Below are positions 50,697 to 56,197 of a stretch of 56,197 bases of DNA, one piece after another. Made by a program: the position numbers and the translations under genes. This DNA is from Polynucleobacter sp. UB-Piko-W3. Its GTDB lineage: Bacteria > Pseudomonadota > Gammaproteobacteria > Burkholderiales > Burkholderiaceae. The notes beneath the pieces were generated by a model that saw only the letters and a program-made list of their open reading frames with translations, did no database searches and was not told where the DNA came from. Location: NCBI RefSeq assembly GCF_018881635.1, contig NZ_JACVPY010000001.1, positions 1 through 56,197 of the forward strand. The letters run 5' to 3'. Numbering within the stretch: position 1 is the first letter of the stretch; each line of letters begins with the position of its first letter.

Positions 50697-53600
50697 ATGC
50701 CCACAACACAAAATACTGCCCCAAGTTTTCTAAATATTGGGGATGGAATCACTGGGATCCAGTTTGGTGGGCAAGGGGTTTATTCCTACGCAACAAGTTT
50801 GGCAGTTCTGCCAAATGGCTACATTCTCTCAGCGTTATCCACGAATAGCACTACCAATCCGCCAATAGGTGTCGCGCTTTTTGATGTTAATGGTAATTTA
50901 GTTAATGGCTTTGGTACGAATGGCGTGGTGACGATGCCAACCACAGCGTATGCAGGAGATTTCCCAAGGATTGCGGTTGACGCGACTAATGGTAAGTTTG
51001 TTTTGGCTGGCTATCAGTCCGTCACAAAATACAATTTTGATGGCACAAAAGATACTAGCTTTGCTACTGCAGGCACTCTTACAGAGAATCTTGGATCCAC
51101 TTGGAATGATATTTCCTCTGTTCAATTTGATTCGGTTGGTCGGTTATTAGTTACCAATAGCAACGGTACGATTGCGCGCTTTAATTCAAATGGTGCAGTC
51201 GACTCTGCTTTTGCAAGCAGTGGAGTTTTGTCAGCTAACGTCAAAATTAGTGGCTTGCAATCTGATGGCAAGATCTTGGCCGCCAATTGGAGTGGTGCCT
51301 TATCTCGCTATAACCAAGATGGAACTCTTGATGCTACTTTTGCTTCCACTACAGTAGCCGCCACTCGTATTTCTTCGTTGTTGAGCGGTGGTTACTTTAA
51401 TCCGTCCGCATTATTACAACAAGCCGACGGGAAGATTTTAATTAGCGGTACCGTCAGTAGCTCTTCCAGCTCAACCTACACATCTCAATTTGCGATTGCT
51501 CGCTTTAATGCTGACGGTAGTTTGGATACTGGTTTTGATGGTGATGGTATCAAGGGCATACCTTTTGCGAACAATAATTATGCTCAAGCTACTAGTTTAG
51601 ATATTCAGCCTGACGGCAAGATCTTGATTGGTGGAATATCAAATGGTGTAACACTTGTTCGATTGAACACTGATGGATCACTTGATAGTGGATTTGGTGC
51701 CGGTGGCACTGCTAACGTTTCATATAACGTAGGCATTAATCGTTCATGGGATATTGCTCTGCAGCCGGATGGCAAGATCATCGTTTCTGGTGATGGTGGC
51801 TATGGTTCTGAGGTAATACGACTCACATCAAATGGCACGCTTGATACTACCTTCAGCGCTGTTCCTATCGATGCTAATGCTCAAATTAGTGATGTCACTT
51901 ATAAGGCGCTTTCTAATCCAGTCCCACTTGCACCATCTGGGCTTATTGTTAGCGATGCTGGTTTGGCGGCCCAAGGAAATTACGGCGGCGCAAGCATTGC
52001 CTTAGCTAGACATGGTGGCGCAAATTCACAAGACGTATTTTCTGCATTTGGTGGACACCTATCAGCATTAAATGCTGGTGCACTTTCTTTGGACGGCGTC
52101 AATATTGGTACGGTCACCAATAACTCCGCTGGATCACTAGTAATTACCTTTAATAATTCAGCCACTCAAAGCCAAGTTAATAATGTTCTGAGTTCGATTG
52201 CTTATTCAAATAATTCATCATCTGTTTCCGGAAACATCCAACTTGATTGGACTTTCTCTGATGGTAATACCAATGGCACGCAAGGTTCTGGAGGTGCGTT
52301 AAGCGCAAGTGCTTACAGTATTGTTGAGGCTACCTCCTCATCGAGCGTCTCTCAGATTTATGTTGATTTAGCGCTCCAGCCTGGTAATAGCGATTACAAC
52401 TCTTCGTCAACCTCAGTTCGTGGCGGTCCAAACGGTTTTTACTATAACGATTCAGATCACAGTTGGTCCTCACAGTATTACCGTTGGCCTGATCCACTCT
52501 ATCCTTCACAGACTACCAATCGGATCACTCTAACAGCGGACGGCAATACTCCGATTCTGCCTCCAGCTAGTCAGTTGCAGGCAATTGGTGAGCCTTTGTA
52601 TTATGGGTATTGGACTACTGTCACAGTAGGAACAGGTAGTAGTGCCCATACTCAGTGGTATCAGGTGCCTGCGGTGCATGACACCAATGCTGACCTGGGT
52701 CTTTTAAGAATTAAATCTAATGGAAACTATGCTACTGCTCAGCTTGATTTTGCGCCTTGGGTGGATGCAGCAACTAAGCCGACCTATTTTTCATTAAGCG
52801 CTACTGGCGCACAGCAAACGCAAAATTGGATAAATCTTCCGTCTGTTTACGACTATGATCCGGTTTCACAAACTAATTCACAGATCACTGGCTTAAAAGC
52901 TAAGGTGGTAGCTGATGGAAGTTCTGGTTACTACAACCTGTTGATTGGACATTTTGATACTGCTGGTAATTTGGTTAATAACCTGACCGGTTATCAGATG
53001 ACCGAAATATTGCAGCAAATTAATCTGGTTGATACCAATACCGCTCCACATCAGTCCGCATATTCTTACACTGTTGATGTCAGCAATAACGCACAGGTAA
53101 ATAATTTATCTGCTGCAACCTGGTATGGCGCTTCTGCAAGCAATCAGGCTGGATCTAGCACGGTGTACTTTGATAGCCTGCCGCCAGCACCGAGCACGCT
53201 ATATGTAGCGCAAAATAGCGTATTCCTGGCCATGAATGGTGCGGGTAGTTCTAATGGTAATAACCCTGGAAATACTGCCCAGCATCAGTGGCAAGGCGTG
53301 GTGGATTCAAAATTACTCGCGAACTTTACTGCTACTGTAAATGGTAATCAAGTTCAAATTCTGAATATTGAATCCTCCTGGAATGGATATGAGCTTGATT
53401 TGGCAAGCCCAGTCGGTGTCGGTCAGACTGTTACGCTTACTTACACCCCTCCTGCCGGCACTGTTGGTATCAATCAAATTGATGGCGTTGTTCAGGATGA
53501 GGCTGGTAATGATGCAGCTGCTTTTACTATTTCTGGCACATTAACTTCTACAAATGGTGGCGTAGTAGTTAATGCTAGTGTGTTGTCTTATACCAATGAT

Positions 53601-56197
53601 GACCACCTGAACTCCGCATCCCATTATTTTAAGAGCTTGGGCGGAGATGTTAATACTGCTTCCAGCGTAAAACTGGTTTCTTACTCTGTATCAACTTCAA
53701 CTGCAGTTTTTCAGTTTAATTTTCCCTCTTTAAGTATTGGCGACCCCGCCCTAGATGGTCTAACTGCTACTGGACCTTTATCTAGTGCAACTACCATTGC
53801 GCAGCAGTTTGAGGCACAAGTCGAGTTTAAGCCTGGCACCAGTCCATTCACTCCTGGCTTCTTTACAGCTGCCAATCAGACACTTTACGCAAGCAGCTAT
53901 TCAAATGGTCTGAGATCATACCTAGATACGATCAATGACAATCTCTTAAGCCTTAATCAATTTACAAGTAGGGCGATTGGTGATAACGGTGGTCAGCTCA
54001 CTATTGGTACAGAAAACTTTTACGGCTCGGCCGGAAAAGCACCAGCTGATAATTTATCTAATCTCGCAGGATTAATTGGTAACGATACTTTCTTTACCGG
54101 CAGCGGCAACGATACGATATGGGGCTATGGAGGCAATGACACATTCTTCTCTGGTGCTGGTAACGACACCATAGATGGTGGTTATGGATCAGATACAGTT
54201 TCGTTCTCAGGTGTTACTGCAGTTGCAGGCATTCAAGTAACACTTGGAAATTTATCGGGCTCTAATGGAACTGCAACAGGCGCTGGTTTAAATACCACCT
54301 TGATTGCAATTGAAAATATCGCTGGCACTACTTATAGTGACACTATTACAGGTAATGATGCCAACAACATCCTTGATGGCGGCAGCGGTGGTCAGGATAC
54401 TTTGTATGGCGGAGGTGGTAACGATACTCTCATCGCCAGTTCATCCGGTGATGATACTTTATTCGGCGGCACTGGTTCAGATACTGCGGTGCTCACTGGT
54501 GATTCAACGCAATGGGTCTTGTACTCCTACACTCAAGATCAAGTTGTCATGTCAAAAAATGGTGGTCAGCGCATTACCATTAAAAATGATGTAGAAAGTA
54601 TTGGCTTTACTAACCAGACTTCTGGCGCATCAATTTATTATGATGTGGCCAGCATCATTCAAAGCGGTCGGCTTCCAACATTTCAGCCGCCAACTCCTGG
54701 GTCACAAAATACTTTTGTTGGTACTTCTGGCAATGATTACTTATATGGTAACGACCAGGGCGATACGATGTGGGGCATGGCCGGTAATGACACTCTTCGT
54801 AGTGGCACTGGTAATGACACCCTGATTGGTGGCAGTGGCAACAATGTGTTGATTGGTGGCGCAGGAAACGATACTTATACCGTTAACTACGCCTCCTCAT
54901 ATACCGTCAATGGAATACAAGACTCAACAGCATTTACCGGGCTTTTTAATACCGGCAGTAATCTATCCTCGCAAGCCATTATTGATAGTGCTGGTATCGA
55001 TACACTGAATGTTACAGTTAGCAATCCGAATGCAGTTGGTCAACCGAGTTCAAACGCCTATTTAAATGTTCGCCGTGGTGGTGTCAATGGCGCAGATTTC
55101 TATCTTGGTATTCGGGATGGAATCAATTCGTTGGCTGGTCAGGATGCTTGGTTTGGCAAAGTGACTATTGCTGGCCAGTACGAGTGGAATGGCCTTGCTT
55201 ACACAGGCAATAACACAATTGAAAATATCACAATCAATGGTTTTGGAACTGCCAATATTGCGCTAGGCGCCGGCTCTACACAAACTGTTTTATACGGTAC
55301 TAGTGGCGTAGATTATCTTGCAGGATTTGGTTCTGGTAGTACTATTTATGGCGGCGATGGCAATGATATCTTGGCTGCAAGTCGACTGGATACTCAGGAA
55401 GACTTAACTCTTTATAACCAACGAAATGGTTTGAGTGGCTCCAATCCAGTTACCTTAGATACAACTACTTCAACAGGTGTGATGGCCCGCTCTAATGCAG
55501 GCGAATTGTTTGGCGATACTCTTTTTGGCGGTTCCGGCAATGACTCTTTAGAAGGTTATTACGGCAATGATTATTTAGATGGCGGTACAGGTATTGACAC
55601 CTTAACAGGTGGGCGCGGAAACGATACCTACGTTATCGATAACACTGGCGATATCATTCAAGAATATGCCGGTAATGGTATTGATACTATTATCACCAAT
55701 CTGAGTTCATTGGATTTGCGCAGTGCTCAGTATGCCAATATCGAGAATTTAAGCTCCAACGCTTTATCTGGAACAAACAACGCTTTATACGGTAATGCTG
55801 GCAATAACATCATTACTGGTGGCGCAGGCAATGACACCATTGATGGCATATCTGGTACCGATACCTTGCGCGGTGGCGCAGGTAATGACACCATTATTTT
55901 GCATAGCTTGGGCAGCACAGTTGATGGTGGCGATGGCGTAGATACGTTGCAGCTGGCTAATGACTGGAATGCATCAGCTTCACTTGCTTTAAGCACTGGC
56001 TATATTAGTAATATTGAAAATGTGAGCTACTCTGGCACGGGTAATCTCACCTTAACCGGTAACGCCGGTAACAACACCCTCACCACTGGCTCTGGCAACG
56101 ACTCCTTAGATGGTGGTTTAGGTGATGACACCTTAATCGGTAATGGCGGTAACGATACCTACACCATGACCTTTGGGGTCGATTCTGTGATTCGCAA
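50697..56197 (+). CDS. Giant RTX surface protein, 5' part (runs off window end)
   Basis: The frame from ATG 50697 is open to the window end: at least 1833 codons with no stop. An in-frame stop at 50670 and lack of other start codons fix the start. Residues about 1-390 hold seven delta-60-type repeats (xxDGSLDxxF pattern, with QPDGKILIGG between). About 400-520 is a beta-rich VFSAFGGHLSALNAGALSL-type domain of large bacterial adhesins. About 866-960 is SwmB-like. RTX blocks begin near 1121 (GNDTFFTGSGNDTIWG) and recur to the end, with GGAGNDTIDG and GNDTYTMTFGVDSVIR motifs. It has no signal peptide; it is the likely main substrate of the preceding secretion genes. Confidence 0.9.
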   Translation, partial: MPTTQNTAPSFLNIGDGITGIQFGGQGVYSYATSLAVLPNGYILSALSTNSTTNPPIGVALFDVNGNLVNGFGTNGVVTMPTTAYAGDFPRIAVDATNGKFVLAGYQSVTKYNFDGTKDTSFATAGTLTENLGSTWNDISSVQFDSVGRLLVTNSNGTIARFNSNGAVDSAFASSGVLSANVKISGLQSDGKILAANWSGALSRYNQDGTLDATFASTTVAATRISSLLSGGYFNPSALLQQADGKILISGTVSSSSSSTYTSQFAIARFNADGSLDTGFDGDGIKGIPFANNNYAQATSLDIQPDGKILIGGISNGVTLVRLNTDGSLDSGFGAGGTANVSYNVGINRSWDIALQPDGKIIVSGDGGYGSEVIRLTSNGTLDTTFSAVPIDANAQISDVTYKALSNPVPLAPSGLIVSDAGLAAQGNYGGASIALARHGGANSQDVFSAFGGHLSALNAGALSLDGVNIGTVTNNSAGSLVITFNNSATQSQVNNVLSSIAYSNNSSSVSGNIQLDWTFSDGNTNGTQGSGGALSASAYSIVEATSSSSVSQIYVDLALQPGNSDYNSSSTSVRGGPNGFYYNDSDHSWSSQYYRWPDPLYPSQTTNRITLTADGNTPILPPASQLQAIGEPLYYGYWTTVTVGTGSSAHTQWYQVPAVHDTNADLGLLRIKSNGNYATAQLDFAPWVDAATKPTYFSLSATGAQQTQNWINLPSVYDYDPVSQTNSQITGLKAKVVADGSSGYYNLLIGHFDTAGNLVNNLTGYQMTEILQQINLVDTNTAPHQSAYSYTVDVSNNAQVNNLSAATWYGASASNQAGSSTVYFDSLPPAPSTLYVAQNSVFLAMNGAGSSNGNNPGNTAQHQWQGVVDSKLLANFTATVNGNQVQILNIESSWNGYELDLASPVGVGQTVTLTYTPPAGTVGINQIDGVVQDEAGNDAAAFTISGTLTSTNGGVVVNASVLSYTNDDHLNSASHYFKSLGGDVNTASSVKLVSYSVSTSTAVFQFNFPSLSIGDPALDGLTATGPLSSATTIAQQFEAQVEFKPGTSPFTPGFFTAANQTLYASSYSNGLRSYLDTINDNLLSLNQFTSRAIGDNGGQLTIGTENFYGSAGKAPADNLSNLAGLIGNDTFFTGSGNDTIWGYGGNDTFFSGAGNDTIDGGYGSDTVSFSGVTAVAGIQVTLGNLSGSNGTATGAGLNTTLIAIENIAGTTYSDTITGNDANNILDGGSGGQDTLYGGGGNDTLIASSSGDDTLFGGTGSDTAVLTGDSTQWVLYSYTQDQVVMSKNGGQRITIKNDVESIGFTNQTSGASIYYDVASIIQSGRLPTFQPPTPGSQNTFVGTSGNDYLYGNDQGDTMWGMAGNDTLRSGTGNDTLIGGSGNNVLIGGAGNDTYTVNYASSYTVNGIQDSTAFTGLFNTGSNLSSQAIIDSAGIDTLNVTVSNPNAVGQPSSNAYLNVRRGGVNGADFYLGIRDGINSLAGQDAWFGKVTIAGQYEWNGLAYTGNNTIENITINGFGTANIALGAGSTQTVLYGTSGVDYLAGFGSGSTIYGGDGNDILAASRLDTQEDLTLYNQRNGLSGSNPVTLDTTTSTGVMARSNAGELFGDTLFGGSGNDSLEGYYGNDYLDGGTGIDTLTGGRGNDTYVIDNTGDIIQEYAGNGIDTIITNLSSLDLRSAQYANIENLSSNALSGTNNALYGNAGNNIITGGAGNDTIDGISGTDTLRGGAGNDTIILHSLGSTVDGGDGVDTLQLANDWNASASLALSTGYISNIENVSYSGTGNLTLTGNAGNNTLTTGSGNDSLDGGLGDDTLIGNGGNDTYTMTFGVDSVIR

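Noticed and set aside
54304..54825. Two plus-strand open frames (96 and 74 codons) inside the giant RTX gene
   Set aside because: They lie in other frames of a clearly coding, RTX-repeat-rich sequence and have no family motif or ribosome binding site.
54060..56197. Regularly spaced similar DNA blocks that could look like a CRISPR array or tandem repeat
   Set aside because: The similarity follows translated GGxGxD nonapeptides and varies in spacing; it is RTX coding repetition.

Overview
The window looks like the chromosome of a low-GC, compact betaproteobacterium of the Burkholderiales, most like a planktonic freshwater Polynucleobacter. This is inferred from gene order (dapB-leuS-lptE-holA-proA; YqgE-ruvX-pyrR-pyrB), protein character, short intergenic gaps and moderate AT richness; no rRNA or other decisive marker is present. 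I saw no tRNA, rRNA, CRISPR array, transposase or phage gene.

Region 1 (1-15.9 kb) is housekeeping: the tail of an upstream gene (probably bamE), dapB, leuS, lptE, holA, proA, a HemJ-type membrane protein, an RlmL-like rRNA methyltransferase, a rubredoxin too small for usual ORF cut-offs (8623-8793), hemL, then on the minus strand apaH and a photolyase, then a YdcF-like protein, YqgE/AlgH, ruvX, pyrR and pyrB. Many starts are internal to the longest open frame and were reassigned from ribosome binding sites, overlaps or family alignment.

Region 2 (15.9-31.7 kb) makes surface polysaccharide. It holds glycosyltransferases on both strands (GT61-like, GT4-like, DUF6492-like, GT2, a HIRRGD fucosyltransferase-like protein, a GT10 enzyme), the complete dTDP-L-rhamnose set rfbBDAC coupled to a heptosyltransferase (waaC), a TolC-family outer membrane protein, uppP, a DUF2721 protein and a UDP-glucuronate decarboxylase that would supply UDP-xylose.

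Region 3 (31.9-42.9 kb) is visibly more AT-rich. It begins with an ABC O-antigen/capsule exporter (wzm, wzt) whose ATPase has a Wzt-type C-terminal domain and overlaps a methyltransferase-like gene. Further methyltransferases (two FkbM, one zinc-ribbon type) and glycosyltransferases follow, ending in a polyprenyl-phosphate sugar-1-phosphate transferase that could start the chain on undecaprenyl phosphate. Together these genes describe an ABC-transporter-dependent, methylated, rhamnose-containing polysaccharide (inference).

Region 4 (42.9-56.2 kb) holds an uncharacterised protein with a GPKT..GK..N..KHGL N-terminus and then a compact RTX secretion cluster: a 546-residue RTX protein, a TPR protein with a GT9-like C-terminus, a type I secretion-like ABC protein whose nucleotide-binding domain lacks the ABC signature, catalytic glutamate and H-loop histidine, a HlyD-family adaptor, a 98-residue protein, and a giant RTX surface protein (at least 1833 residues) that runs off the right end. 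The giant protein has seven delta-60-type repeats at its N-terminus, a SwmB-like domain and several RTX blocks. This cluster is the best candidate for an undescribed system.
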